64,000 nt of DNA. Origin: Ilex aquifolium. Taxonomy: Eukaryota; Streptophyta; Magnoliopsida; Aquifoliales; Aquifoliaceae. The stretch spans positions 16,081,001 to 16,145,000 of the forward strand of contig OX637394.1 in the NCBI GenBank assembly GCA_951799425.1, written 5' to 3'. The stretch's first letter is position 1; the number at the start of each line of letters is the position of its first letter. Under the pieces are notes generated by a model, which saw nothing but the letters and a program-made list of their open reading frames with translations, had not been told where the DNA came from and made no database searches. The position numbers and the translations under genes are program-made. This document shows positions 1 through 11,915 of the stretch, piece after piece.

Positions 1-682
1 ACTTGCAGAACAATCTCCCCCTACCCCTCCCCCTCCCCCCAATAAAGAAAAAATCATTTGGAAAAAGAATTTCCTACGAGAATTTCATCCTCCTTGATGC
101 ATGCTTGGAGAAAGGCCCCTTCACATTGGGTGCAAATTCGAGTTTGCAAATTAGTTTCTTAAATGTTGGAGTTTCAAGACTCCGCTATAGTTTTTATAGA
201 TTGGGTACAACCTTTTATGTAAGTTCGGAAAAATGTTGATAATAAGTGCCTGGTTAAAGTACTAATCAGCAGTATTTGCCTGTAGATTAGAAAGCTGTAT
301 AAACATATGCTGCCTCAAGATACATTTTTTTATAACTCTGATTGCATGAAAGAAGAAAGAGAGTCAATGGACAGAGAAGTTCGGTTACAAACAAGTTCTA
401 AATTTAATCAATCAATCAAAAGACACCACTTGTTATTCTCTGCTGCAAGTATGGGGTTTGCGTATTATACTAAACTCATTAAGTTGTTTAATCTATAAAG
501 CATTAAAATAAGTCAATTGTATGCATGTGCAGGCCTTCCAATCAATGCCATTGCCAGAATGGTTTTCTAAATTTCTGCTTCAAAGTCAAGCAAACCCACC
601 TATATCCTTAATTGGGTTCCTCAAATTTCCCTGAATAATGTCCAATTTGGAAGGGAAAAAAAGGGTCCAGCCACAAATCAAG
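1..682. other. Left-edge stretch, no recognised gene
   Basis: AT-rich sequence with no recognisable protein domain. A pyrimidine-rich run (CCCCCTACC-type) lies at 16-40. At about 531-640 an acceptor-like TGCAG is followed by an open stretch containing MPLPEWFSKF that soon meets a stop. It could be the last exon of a gene starting left of the window, but nothing identifies it. Confidence 0.3.
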
Positions 683-3400
683 AATCGATCTATATGGTAG
701 ACTCGAAGAAATTTTCAAAATGATCTGGCTTTGCAAGTAGTATTACAGACTAGTTGAAATTTTGGATTACCATTGCCTACCCTAGGCCTGTCAATCGTAT
801 CGGGTGAGGTGGATTTGTGACGAGTTTTAACGGATTCGTGTTAAAAAATATTTAACTCATACCCGATTCATTATTAATTCATGTCTAATGAATCGTGTCA
901 TGTATGAACCGTGTATAACTGATATATAAACCAGTCGTGTTGTATATATCTTTTGATTGGTTTCACCCATACCCGTTTCGTTTATTAATCGTGTCGTGTT
1001 TAGTTTACTTGTTTATTAAACGGATGATTTAAAAAAGACTTCACTTTTTTTAATTTCGTATTGTATTAGCGAGTCGTATTATATTTTGACACCTCTAAAT
1101 TCCTAACCATATGCAAGAATCTTGCACATTAAGGATGACCTTTAGGACGATCTAACTACAAGCATTATTACAAGATCAGTGACAGATAATCGGGTTAAAT
1201 TAGTTGACCACATAGTGGTATAAAGTCACATGCTCACGGTAATTTTTATCAAAAATTGGGTTTTTTTTCTTCATTTCATCTCTCCATCAACTCATAAGAG
1301 ATATTTAATCAATTTACTATGAATAAACAAGTAAACCATGGCAGCCGGGGAATATATACCTACAACTTGATGCTTGATGATGAAATATGAGTCAACTTGG
1401 CACTCCCCAACAACTGCTTTGGGCCAACTTATAAAAATGACCAACAAATTGCATGAAGAGACAACCAAATTTCCATTCAACAAAGTACAGTCAAAACAGA
1501 GACAAACACTAATGGACAGCACAATAAGATTCCAAACTAAACTTATGGCCGAACAGAGTTACAGAAAGCCAAATACAAACTAAATTATTTATATAACATC
1601 TACAGGGCTAACCATTTCAACAGCAGAGTAGATATGGGGACCTTCCCCACTTGTTTATTACACCACCATGTCTAGCACTTCAAACTCTACAATTGTAAGG
1701 TAAGTAAAATACCATAACGACGATCGTCTAGATGGAAGAAACTTAATTGAATCAGAGCAGACCAAGTAGATCTTCTCCCTTAGAATTGAACAGCTCAAAA
1801 TACCTTAAAGGTTGAATACTTGATAATCAATCAGCAGTCTTTTCCTTAGTACCAAACAGAAACATCCGGCTTTGACAATGCATCCCTTGCAACTCCAGGT
1901 AAATCGCCAGAGTAATCAACAGATTGTACATTGAATGGTGTCCCGAACATCAGGTGGAAATTGTCATTAGGGTGGATGTTGAAAGGAGGATTTAGAATCT
2001 TGCACTGTTCAAACCGATCTTCTTGCGAAAACACTGGACGATTCACAGGAATGTTAGTCTCTTCAAAAATATTACCCTCCATCGTAATCCCTTGATGGTG
2101 GAGATAGTTGTTCTGTTGAAAGTGAATACTTTGTTGCTGAAGAGATTGATCTTTAGTAACTGGAATGTTCCCAGAATTTGAGTTCTTGTTTCCTTGAATA
2201 TTGGTTTCATAAAATGACATAAGCTCATTGATCATCTTTTGCCCATCTTCTGGAACTCCAAGTCCTGATAGATCAAAGGAAGGAGGCACCGAGTTAATCT
2301 GTGCTGCAGCTGGCTTGGCCTGAACAAAAGGTTGAGATATGACCATTGGTTTCGATTCGTTAATATGGAAGTTTGACACTCCAAACTCTGAAGAACCGCT
2401 TCGATATGGGCAAGTCAATTGATGATTGTCTCTGGAAGACCTGTCCTGAAACCCATTGCGGAGCTCACTATGAGGACATTGAAGGATCTCACATGTATAG
2501 ATCTTGTGATCCATCAGTATGTTCAGTTCATTGGCTGGTTTCCTCTTTCTGGTAAAATCTAAGTTGGTGATGATTTCATCCTTAATTGAATGAGATAGTT
2601 GTTGAACTGGTAGCCTATCCGTAAATCTCTCAATCCCAATATTCAGCAAATTGAGATTGTTAGGTTTTTGCTCCTGCACATCAAAATTAGAATCGTCTTC
2701 GGCCCCTTCAACATCATACTCACTGCTATCGTTCATGGCAAAAGATCCACTCCCACCAGCCATGGATAAAGGAGGGCAACAGTTGGGATAGAGTTCCCGA
2801 GCCAAGGCTTCTTCCTGATTGATGATAGCAAGCCAAGTGGCACTTTCCTTGGCTGTCATCTTGTCTTGCAAGCACTTAGACTGCCTTACAAGTTTGCGAA
2901 TCTTCGCAATATCGGGAGACATGTGCTTGATCACAGCAGTGAGAACCCCCACCTTCCAGGCCTTCTTCAGATCATGAGGCTTCTTATAAGGTGGTGGACC
3001 TTGATCCCTATGCAAACCCAACTGAGGCCACCATTCCTCATTCCCACTAGGCCACCATGGTGGGGGAACACCTTTCTCCAATGGAAACCTCCTCTGAGGA
3101 GGGTCACAGTGTTGCATGAGTGCTGACAATAAGGAGCCAAGGGTGGTATCTTGAAGCTCTTGTAAAGTGTGGGGAGTAGGACCAATCGAATTACAGATCT
3201 CGTTGTTGCCCGGAATAGAATGATCCGCTTGGTATTTCGCTATGGCAGCCGGACCATTTCGATCGAATCTCACTTTATCCTTCCACCACTCCCGAAGATT
3301 GTCTGATGCCCCACTCACAGGCTTTCCCTTCTCAGGAATAATCCCATAAACGAACCCTTGAGCTTTACAAACTTCCATCATCTTCAACATATATTTCAAA
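683..3400. repeat. Segmental duplication, copy A (EIN3-like locus)
   Basis: This 2.7-kb stretch is repeated in the same orientation at 56558-63357 once the Copia insertion there is removed. Homology begins at AATCGATC (683 and 56558) and stops abruptly inside the EIN3-like coding region at ATTTCAAA (3400 and 63357). Copy A keeps the full gene. Copy B lacks the first ~102 codons and has internal deletions. The copies look about 97-98% identical by eye. Confidence 0.93.
785..1096. repeat. MITE-like repeat downstream of the EIN3-like gene
   Basis: The segment starts GGCCTGTCAATCGTATC and ends with the near-inverse GACACCTCT, giving weak terminal inverted repeats around TGTCAA. It is full of GTGTCGTG/TCGTATT words typical of small plant hAT-like MITEs. 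The same element is at 56660-56971 in the duplicate, so it predates that duplication. No clean target-site duplication was found. Confidence 0.4.
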
Positions 3401-3708
3401 ATTCCATCTTGTGCCCTCGACATCTTCTTCCTCCTCGCCTGTTCCTGAGACTGCCGTTGCTTGGCAGAATCAACACCTTCCTTACCCTTATTCAATTCTT
3501 TTAGTCTTTTCAGTCGCATTTTGTCCCTCCACATCCTCCTCTCAAGCTCATCAACATCAATCTCTTCATCAGTATAGTCATCGTCCACAGCCCCCTCCGG
3601 TTCAGTCTGTGGCGCAGCCCCATCTCCTTTCTCTACCGGAGTGGAGAAGAAATCAAGATCACCACAAAATCCCATTTCATCAAACATCATCATTATACCA
3701 GGCAGCAA
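1846..3708 (-). CDS. EIL (EIN3-like): EIN3/EIL-family ethylene-response transcription factor
   Basis: A 620-residue, intron-less reading frame with the full EIN3 family layout. It has an acidic N-terminus ([18 protein letters not shown], about 41-58), a basic stretch ([10 protein letters not shown], 61-70), and the [20 protein letters not shown] segment (about 90-109). The DNA-binding core carries [20 protein letters not shown] (about 137-156), then PPPWWPSG (215-222) and [16 protein letters not shown] family-typical DVSVWY end closes the protein. Length matches EIN3/EIL1 proteins (about 600-630). The Met cluster at residues 6-8 (3693) followed by FDEMGF fits the usual start better than the annotated Met five codons upstream. 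EIN3/EIL proteins are nuclear activators at the end of ethylene signalling, with stability set by EBF F-box proteins; that role is family knowledge. A damaged second copy lies at 57717-63357. Confidence 0.95.
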   Translation of the reverse strand: MLPGIMMMFDEMGFCGDLDFFSTPVEKGDGAAPQTEPEGAVDDDYTDEEIDVDELERRMWRDKMRLKRLKELNKGKEGVDSAKQRQSQEQARRKKMSRAQDGILKYMLKMMEVCKAQGFVYGIIPEKGKPVSGASDNLREWWKDKVRFDRNGPAAIAKYQADHSIPGNNEICNSIGPTPHTLQELQDTTLGSLLSALMQHCDPPQRRFPLEKGVPPPWWPSGNEEWWPQLGLHRDQGPPPYKKPHDLKKAWKVGVLTAVIKHMSPDIAKIRKLVRQSKCLQDKMTAKESATWLAIINQEEALARELYPNCCPPLSMAGGSGSFAMNDSSEYDVEGAEDDSNFDVQEQKPNNLNLLNIGIERFTDRLPVQQLSHSIKDEIITNLDFTRKRKPANELNILMDHKIYTCEILQCPHSELRNGFQDRSSRDNHQLTCPYRSGSSEFGVSNFHINESKPMVISQPFVQAKPAAAQINSVPPSFDLSGLGVPEDGQKMINELMSFYETNIQGNKNSNSGNIPVTKDQSLQQQSIHFQQNNYLHHQGITMEGNIFEETNIPVNRPVFSQEDRFEQCKILNPPFNIHPNDNFHLMFGTPFNVQSVDYSGDLPGVARDALSKPDVSVWY

Positions 3709-3858
3709 TCCCTCAGATTAACCCAATTTGCAAAAATTCCAAGTGGTAGTTAACTGAGAAACTCTAAATTGAAAAACTACTCTATCCTCCTCCCAGTTGA
3801 TGCAAGTTTTAAGAATATATATGAAATCAGAATTAGTCAAGTCTCAGAGTCCTCCCAC

Positions 3859-4911
3859 CTGCAAACACACGAGCAAAAAAGAACAACAAAAACCAAGTTA
3901 AAATTACTGATTCTTTCTTCTCAAATGGATAGATCTGATCAACAAAAGAGTACTGCTAGTACATATATTCATGCAAATCAAACAAGAGATAAATAATATC
4001 CAAACAAGACCAATAGTCATAAACAAAGGCAAAACAGATTAATTTCCTCCTCTTTCACCCTTTTCCTAATAGAATACGTTGGGAGTTGATTCAATCAGCC
4101 TAATATTAAGATCACAATTAGCCTATGAAGAAGCTCAACTAAAAAAGGCGAGAGAAGAAAAAAGAACTCCAAAAAACACTAAAACAATCAAATCCATGAT
4201 CGCAACCATCACAAAAAGAAACTCAGATCTGACCATGTATCTGACAAAGAAAACTGGGTTTCCATAAAATTTTGAAACCCAATTTTCCCGGAAAATCAGA
4301 AAGAAAAATTTCAACTTTCCCGGGGAAAAAGTAAACAGATCAAGATAGTATCTAGATCTAAGCCATCCTAAACTTCCAAAAACATTACTCCCAACTAACC
4401 CTCCAAAGTATAGCACGTAAACAAAGGGAAATTGATCACCCACAACATCAGACTGAAGTTCAAGCATAACGAGAGCTGAAAGATCAAGATAAAGAGATCA
4501 GTGAATCTGGGTTTTAAAGTCAAAGGGTCATCATCTAGTTTGGTGAATTTGCAGAGAGAGATAATCTACGCACAAATATAGCTTTTTTGATACTTCATAT
4601 TCAATATTACAAACTTACTCACCAAAAAACCTTTTACCCCTTCGCCAGGCTCTGGCCCAAACCCAGAACAGAAATAGTAGCAACCAATACAACTTGAAGT
4701 AAAAGAACTCGTTTATGTTGAAACACAAAGCATAACAAGGCGAAAATCCAATTTCACGCATAGATCCATCTGGGTTTGTAAAAGTTTAGATCTGACACAA
4801 CCCAGAACAGAAAAAGTAGCCAAAAAGAACCAAATTAAAGCAAGAGTTCAACATGAATCATGAATGAAAAAGAAAGTAGAAGAGAAACTGTTCTTTTCCA
4901 ACAACTTTTAC
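3859..4911 (-). other. 5' UTR intron of the EIN3-like gene
   Basis: On the minus strand a donor GAG|GTAAAAG lies at 4912/4911 and an acceptor TTTGCAG|GTGGG ends at 3859, which removes 1053 bases just upstream of the start codon. EIN3/EIL genes of flowering plants commonly carry one long intron in the 5' UTR, so size and place fit. Short open frames inside it have no coding character. Transcript support is needed; another acceptor nearby is possible. Confidence 0.65.
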
Positions 4912-5260
4912 CTCACACGAGTTCCGTCCTCATCTACACAACTCCTCTCCTTCTAAAGAGAATGATATGACCCCTTTGGACCAGAGAGAGAGAGAGAGTC
5001 GTGAACTATTATTGGGAGGTGAAAAGTGTCGGCAATTAAGTAAAGCAAAAATGGTAGAGATTTTAATGGTGTGGGGAGATACTTAAATGGTGAAAAAATG
5101 GTCAGGTTAATCCCATCGGATTCAGCAAGTTTCTTGGGGATAAGCGTTTTTTTGGAGAGAGAAAGGTTGTAATGTACATTTAAGACAAAGGGGCAGTGTC
5201 GGGAGCGTGTACGATGCCGGGTTGGGGGGGTGGGGGGGCCTGCCCACTTGTCTTTGCCTT
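4912..5260 (-). promoter_or_regulatory. Putative first non-coding exon and promoter of the EIN3-like gene
   Basis: The region directly upstream of the predicted 5' UTR donor. It contains a (GA)n run at 4984-5000, a common 5' UTR/promoter feature of plant regulatory genes. At 5218-5238 a G-rich tract (three-G, seven-G and seven-G runs separated by TT and T) could form a G-quadruplex. No convincing TATA box was found, so the start site is not fixed. Confidence 0.4.
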
Positions 5261-6424
5261 TCCTAGTGGGTATGCATTTAATTTGAGGTTTTTTAAGATG
5301 GGGGTGTAATGGATCGGACTTTTATTTGAATCAGAATTTAATTAATATTAATGGGTTTACGATCTAATGGTACTCTTTATCTTATTAATATTTTATCTTT
5401 TTGAAGTTAAAGGCGTAACAGATTGGTAGGACGGACTCAATGTTTTAGATAAACTGTATTCAAGTCTCTGGTGTAAATTCGAATCCCCACTGAAACCCAA
5501 GTCATAATTTAACTAGTGTATGAATTGATGGATTGATTCATGTATTTCGAGTTTGCCTTTGGTTCTACTTGAACTTATGAGCCAGAGCTTCATAAACACG
5601 CATCTACTTGTCCGGGATAAGACATGGAATTTCCTCGTTATCCAAAAGAAAAAGAATTTAATTGGTCGAATATGAATTAATATTTTTAATCGATAATTTA
5701 AACTTGAGTTTGCATCCGCTAATTTATATTTGAATATTCCTATCCTATTTATTTATAATCCAATCTGAAATATGTATATATTTTTATATAAATATTAAAA
5801 AAATTAAGTAATTATTTAAAAGAAATTTAATTAAAATTTAAATACAATTTGCTAAATTCTAGTTAAATTATGTAATTCAAATCAAATTATTAATAAATTT
5901 TGATATAGACTATGAAAATAAAAATTCTCGAATATTCAAATCGGACGTTTATATAATTAGATTTAGATTCAAATCATTCAAAATTTAATTCAAATTCGAT
6001 CAGTTGACAGGAGAAAGTGGCGGGTGTGTGATAAAACCCCTGATCTGTTACCACTAACCATTCATTTTTTGCCATATGTGAGTCACCAACACAGGAAGTC
6101 AAATTAGGGTTAGGCAATTGTTAAGATCAGTAGGAGTTTAGTTTTAATATGTTTTGGATATATGGTTTAATCCTTTTAACTATTTTCAGTAATAAATTGA
6201 CACCCATCTAAATATGCAAACATAACCCATACATTTGTATCTATATATGATACATTTCTTTTCTTTTTTTTTAACGGTTAAAAGTGTTCGAACTAGTTTA
6301 TATGTACTTCGACTGATTCCTTTTTTGATCTGTTCAAAGATATGTCATTTATGCCGGAAGAGATAAATCTCCATCATGGTCTGGCCTTAAAAAATTACCA
6401 AAATTTAAATTCATAATGTCTGAT
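5261..6424. other. AT-rich intergenic stretch
   Basis: Separates the EIN3-like promoter from the first tandem unit. It has no counterpart beside the duplicated EIN3-like copy. Strongly AT-rich from 5640 to 6000. Apart from a SINE-like segment at about 5405-5650, no gene or element was recognised. Confidence 0.5.
5405..5650 (+). repeat. Possible tRNA-derived SINE
   Basis: Contains ATTGGTAGGACGG, which resembles a pol III A box, and TTCAAGTCTCTGGTG followed by ATTCGAATCCCC, which resembles a B box (GGTTCGAATCC). An A-rich end follows near 5645. The A-to-B spacing is a little long for a tRNA head and no target-site duplication is certain, so this is only a candidate. Confidence 0.25.
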
Positions 6425-7964
6425 TATATAGTTCGTCTTTGTTACCAGAAACTACCTTGAAAATTGTACGATACATTTCTAAAGTTGGGTGAGGATATAC
6501 AGTTGTTAATATGGGTATTAATTTAGTCTTAGCATCTTTAAAACAAGACTACACCTGTATAACATGTGCTCTAATGTTGTTGAAAAAGTGTACGATTATT
6601 GTTGCTTTTAAATTATCAGCAGTGCAGTCTCAGATTTCAATTCAAGTTATTGATGAATCATCACTCTTCTACCTATGCCACCAGGTCGTTTAAATTAAGG
6701 GTAAGTCTATAAGTTTAGTAATTTTCGTTCATTGTACTAATTACGAATACTAAGATCTCCGCGGACATCCAACTAATGACGACATTAAATACATTTTCTA
6801 TCTTGTAAGTCATATCACACCGCAATTTGTATTATATTTGTGTTTTATCGAAAGTTGATTTTTTACATCAAGAATTACTATGGCTAGAGTCGACCCCAAC
6901 CATGTCTTTTTTCCTTATTTCTTTTAGCACCTCTCTATATGTTTTTGTAAAACACTGTAAGCATCAAGATCATCTAGGGCACTTTTTATCCTTGAAATTC
7001 GGATAAGTTTCTCCTCAATAAATAAATAATGAGTAATGCTACATAGACTTAAAGTACATATAATATTACTCGTAAGTGATTGGACCACTAAAATCTTACG
7101 TACTGGAGAGATAGTTGGAGAGGTGACAAAACCCTATACTTTACAAGCCACTGTGGATATTTTGGGGCATATGAGCAAATCCCATTGAAGTTTGGTCAAA
7201 ACTCAAATCATAAGTCTAAATTTTATTTTCTACAAGTTGCATTTTCTCCATCACGGGCCCACTGCAAGTATAGAGTAAAAGACAATGAGGATAAGTCCAA
7301 GGAGAGAGAGAGAGAGAGAGAACATATGATGGGCTGTGGAGGCCAGCAAAAGCCAAATATTAAATACAAATGCGACAGGACTTATCCAGTGGGTGATGGG
7401 CCAAATTACCTTGTACCTGCTTTCTATTATCCCATGAATTATCACATTTTTAGTATTGTATCTCTATCTATAGTATTAATTGTCCGATATCTCTTTCATT
7501 ATTATGTTTTTCACACTGCACACCAAATTAGGGAACAATGTGTAAAACAAGTGTTTGAGGAAAAATGGGTGATTGGGACAATTGTTGGGGGATGAGAGTG
7601 TAAATTTTCCTTTTATATCACTGTCTCCTTGAACCGTTGGACAAGAGGAGGGCAACTCTCTGTTGTGCAAGCCACCAACTTGACCAAAACAAGGACAATA
7701 ACAACTACTTCAACGTATCCCATCTTTCTTATGATGACATTATGGTATTCTCAAAGCACTAATTCCTTCCCATACTTTTAGATTCCCCTATTAGTACGAG
7801 GCACGTTGTCACAATACATATAAATAGAAATAGGGAATGCATAGATAACAACACTACCCTGCCTCAAGTTATTGTCAAGAATGCTATGACATTGGCTTAG
7901 GAAACTATAGAGGTTTAAAATAAACGCCACAAAACTAATTTGTTGGCATTTCTCACTTGCAGTT
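6425..7964. other. Non-coding start of unit 1
   Basis: Shared with 26528-27325 plus 38181-38930 of unit 2, which lacks the stretch at about 6745-7060. Reading frames here (for example 7185-7595) owe their length to low complexity and are not conserved as proteins. TAGTATTAATT at 7470-7480 is the empty site of the Tat-type element found in unit 2. Confidence 0.5.
7302..7321. repeat. (GA)n microsatellite
   Basis: About ten GA units. The corresponding array in unit 2 (27126-27169) is more than twice as long, so the locus has changed length since the duplication. Confidence 0.9.
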
Positions 7965-8255
7965 TGGCAGAAGATCAATACAGACGGATGCTTTAAAGGG
8001 GATCTCGGTTCGGTAGAAGTTGGAAGAGCATTGAGAGATAAAAGAGGCAACTAGATTAGAGGATTCTGCATCAAATAGACTCTCAAGAGGAGTAAAATCT
8101 CTTATTAGGCAGCAAAATGGAGTGTCACCCCCTTCAAAACCCTGATTGAGAACTCTTTATTTATCATCAAAAAGAACAAAGTCAAACAAATGCACACCAT
8201 GAGAGAAGGAAACAAATGTGTTAAAGACTGTTTGGCGAACATTGGGGAGAAATAG
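7965..8255 (+). pseudogene. RNase H-like relic (plant LINE/RVT_3 type)
   Basis: One reading frame runs without frameshift for 96 codons from WQKINTDGCFKGD (catalytic Asp in TDG) through GRALRDKRGN to a C-terminal REGNKCVKDCLANIG. This is the pattern of the plant 'reverse transcriptase-like' RNase H domain found in LINEs and related single genes. Three in-frame stops break it, and the middle (about 40 residues with the second Asp) is missing. A TTGCAG acceptor-like sequence precedes it. The same frame and length recur at 38931-39221, so the decay predates the tandem duplication. A dead fragment. Confidence 0.7.
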
Positions 8256-8277
8256 AGTGAAGGGCTAGTAAAGATAG

Positions 8278-8616
8278 TGTTGTGATTTGTACGCGATGAG
8301 AAACAGAAAAATAAGAAGATGAACACAAGATTTTTACGTGGTTCGATAACTTGCCTACATCCACGAGAGAACGACTATCTTATTTTTTATTCCACACATA
8401 AAACAGAGTTACAATTTAATATAAAAAAGTTATAACCCTAATTAGGGAAAAACACAAAGACACGTGCGGTTCTCCTACTCCATTTTGCGGGGGCTACACC
8501 CCTGGCCTATTTTGGCCAGTTGTCTTCATTGTGCTCCGACAACTGACACATTATTTTGAAACATGGTATACCTCTCCATATATTGAATATAACTATATAA
8601 GTCATCTATTCTAACA
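8278..8616. mobile_element. Solo LTR (unit 1 copy)
   Basis: A 339-base sequence from TGTTGTGATTTG to CTATTCTAACA with TG...CA ends, and a TTTACGTGGTTCG motif common in plant LTRs. The unit-2 copy (39244-39582) has a perfect 5-base target duplication GATAG; here the right copy has changed to TATAG. No internal region follows, so it is a product of LTR-LTR recombination. Confidence 0.75.
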
Positions 8617-10347
8617 TATAGAATACCCTGCCTACCCCTTAGTCACTGTTAAGTGTTGATGTAGGTAGCATATGCTGTGTTAGGGAACTCGGGTAACGTT
8701 TCCTCCATAGAACCCAAAAAAAAAAAAAAACCAACATATCCACAAGATTAAAGGAGGAAGCCACATAGCTTCAAGAATATGTTGATGCTTTTCTCTGATA
8801 TTTGATTCCATTAATGCCTAGCGAATAAAGGGAAAATTAAGAATAAGTCTTAGATTTTGCTATAAAAAGTTGTTGAGTCCTAACATATTTTTATTAGGTC
8901 AATAAAGTTATATTTATAATAATTTATTCCCCTCAAATCTTGAATGCATTATATTCTTTCATCACCTAATTTAAGTGTAACTATTATATTAGTTGTGAGT
9001 TCTAATATTATATAGATCCAACTACAGATCTAATGATTGTATTGAATTAGATCTTCAAATTAGATCTCCAAATTAGGTCCAAATAGCATTTTTCTTTTTT
9101 ATCTTTGGAGTGAGAGCTCGGCCAACCTCCTTTTTTGAAACGCTGAATTATATTTTATACTCTAAAAAATTTAAGAATTTTCACTTTATACCATCAAAAA
9201 TTAAATTTTCTATATTATAACATGAATGTATTAAAATTATTGTGATATTTTCGTTAGTTTGCATTATCCATTCCATCAACGTCAATGGGTAATTTTTGAT
9301 GGAATAAATAACGGAAGGTATATATTATAACACTTTTAATACATTTGTGATATAATATGAGAAATCTAATTTTTAAATTTACAAAGTGGAAATTTTAAAT
9401 TTATTTGAGGTGCAAAATGAAATTCTCCCATTTTGAAATAAGATCAATAAAAGAAAAATGATATTTTTTTATCCACCAAATTTGTGCATTAAACTTACAC
9501 CAAATCAACTGTCGCCGTTAGATTAGTGATGAGATCCACGAATCCAACGACTATAAATGACTTAATATAAGTTTTGATACATATTTTTTGTGCTCGCAAC
9601 ATTATTCTAAAAAAGCTAGAGAGATAAACGGTGAACGAAATTTAACCCCTAAACGACTCAAAATTTTTATTCTTTTTCCCTTTGACTTGAATGAGTAAAA
9701 GCCTCCTATTGTATAATGTAGATACTAAAATCTTTCAAGGAGCAAACGTGTCATTTGCAGGAGAAACAAAAGTCACGTCAACATCTATGTATCCATTCAC
9801 GATGATAAGGCGGCTACGTTTCGGTTGTTCATGCATCCGATTTTCATCAGATCTTGATCGTTCAAATTTGAATTTGATAAAAAAAATTGAGTTTTAAATT
9901 TGATTCATTTACTCGACGGCTTTCAAAATTTTAATTCATATTCGCATCCATTAATAATTGAATATCCGATTCAATATGAAAATTTGAATCCCAATAAAAT
10001 TTCATAAAAAATAAATAGTTAAATTTAAGTTAACTTTTAACCTAATTTAATCAACCAATCATTTTATTCAATAATTTTTGTTTAAATTCATATCAATCTC
10101 ATTAATAATCTAATTATGTATATATGTATACAATAATTTCTCTCAATTAAATATATATATATATATATGTCGGATTAAATTTTTATCAGATCGAATTTAT
10201 AGGTACCCAAATTCAAATTCATTTAAAGCAACTTAATCGGATTAGGATAAACAGACTAAAATATTAATTCATATCCGATTAAATAGACTCAAATTCGGAT
10301 TAAAATTCACTCCATTAAGAGGCCTAAATTGAATATGTTAGAGAGCA
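8617..10347. other. AT-rich non-coding part of unit 1
   Basis: Aligns with 39583-41065 and 42351-42545 of unit 2. Contains an A-run near 8708, long AT-rich stretches and an (AT)n run at 10147-10166, where unit 2 carries two Helitrons. A 68-codon open frame at 9691-9897 is shared with unit 2 but has no domain character. Confidence 0.5.
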
Positions 10348-10374
10348 CCCCCCCCCCCCCCCCCCCCCCCCCCC
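10348..10374. repeat. Homopolymer of 27 cytosines
   Basis: An uninterrupted C27 tract between GAGAGCA and TTCTTC. The same site in unit 2 (42541-42545) has only five C. Confidence 0.9.
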
Positions 10375-11020
10375 TTCTTCTTCATAGCTTCATATACCTC
10401 TACATCAATATTGTTTTGCTGCAGCAATTCTCTATTTTGAGGTTGAGTTAAATGGGTCCCGCCCTGTCATACTGTTTGGTTTTCTAAATGATTATTTTTT
10501 GAACGGTTCCAAATGATGGGGATTGGATTAGACTAGCTTTCCCCTATCCAATCCTCACCCGTGGGCTTAACCAATTGGACAAAGAATGAAAAACTATCCA
10601 AATCCATGTTAGGTAAGCATTAGGCATATGTGAGAACCATGGAATCCAATGTATTCGAGAGTCAAATTTGTCCACAAGTATTGCGTACCTATGCTAAATT
10701 CCAAGGCTTTGAAACCCACCTCCCACATGGGTTTACAATTACTGTTCATTACCTATGTTTGCAAATCTCAGGCCCAAACACTTCAACCAAACGACGTACA
10801 AAAGTGTCTATTTTCCAACCCAAACCCACAAAACAAGCATATGACCTAAAAGACTTCTTTTTGTCATAAGCCTTTGGGTGTTATAGAGCTGGTTGAATGA
10901 TCATCATAAGCCCAAGTTTGAATATATATCTATGGAGCTGTAAGTCCTCAAAGAGGAATTCCTTTCAGTTAAGGTCTGATAATAAGAGTAAATTTATTGG
11001 TTTGTGATATTATGTGCCAT
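10375..11020. other. Shared non-coding segment of unit 1
   Basis: Matches 42546-43088 and 46323-46420. An open frame of 79 codons at 10630-10869 is kept in unit 2 (42794-43033) with few changes, but a second overlapping frame is kept as well, as expected from recent duplication rather than coding constraint. TTTGAATATATATC near 10918 is the empty site of the 43089-46322 Helitron. Confidence 0.45.
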
Positions 11021-11915
11021 ATAGGGGTCTAACTTGGGCGGGCTAGCCCGAATTCAACATGAGTCCAATCCAAAAAAAATAGGACTTGGGTTAGAATTTT
11101 TAATACTTGGGTTGAGCCTGGGCTAAAAACTCTAACCCGAATTGAATTTGGGCAAGTCTCGGGTTGAAGTTTCGGGTTATTAAATCTGGTTGAACCCGAA
11201 TCTATACTACTTATAAAAGCACCTACAAGTGAAAAACTTTTATTTTCCTATTTTAACCCTGAGTTATTTTACAAAGTCAATCTTATCATTTATCCAATAA
11301 TTACTGTAGATTATTTAGATTTTTAATCCTTATAAATTTTGGAACTAATAAGTTTAAAAATTATTCACAAATTTAAACTATTAAACTTCCATTTGCATTT
11401 AATGTACTAATTATACTTTAAAACTCCAACTCTCTACATTCTCACTATGTAACAGTCGTCCTTCAAGAAGTGGATGAAAGACCCCGGTAACTGTGCCCTT
11501 TAATTAATTGTTTCATTTTTTCTTTGGGATTTCTGACTCAATTAGTATTTTTAATATCTTCCCACTTTTTAGTAGCTATTGTAACTTTCGTTTTTTCTGA
11601 GGCTCAATCGCACTGCTTAGCAGTAACGACACCAGGCGCCGAGAATGTGTGATTTTCTTCATGTTTGTTTTTCTTAAATTTGATGTTATTAATTTAACGA
11701 GTCAAGAAAAATCAGCTTTCTCATTCTCAATGTTCTTGAAGTTATTATATTTATGATATTCTTGCAATTGCTAAAACCCTAGGTTTTTTGGGTGTCAAAT
11801 TTTCCCCTGTTTCTATGGTTTACGATTTTATGGTTTGAATCTCTATGTTTCCTGTAATGGGTATGCATTTTTCTTCAAGAAGTGCTATGTTTTCACAGTT
11901 TTGTCCATCTTTAAT

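Noticed and set aside
3411-3749. Plus-strand open frames across the EIN3-like coding region
   Set aside because: They lie antisense to a clear family-conserved gene and have no domain of their own.
10630-10869. A 79-codon frame conserved in both tandem units
   Set aside because: Two overlapping frames are equally conserved, so the similarity reflects recent duplication, and neither has a recognisable domain.
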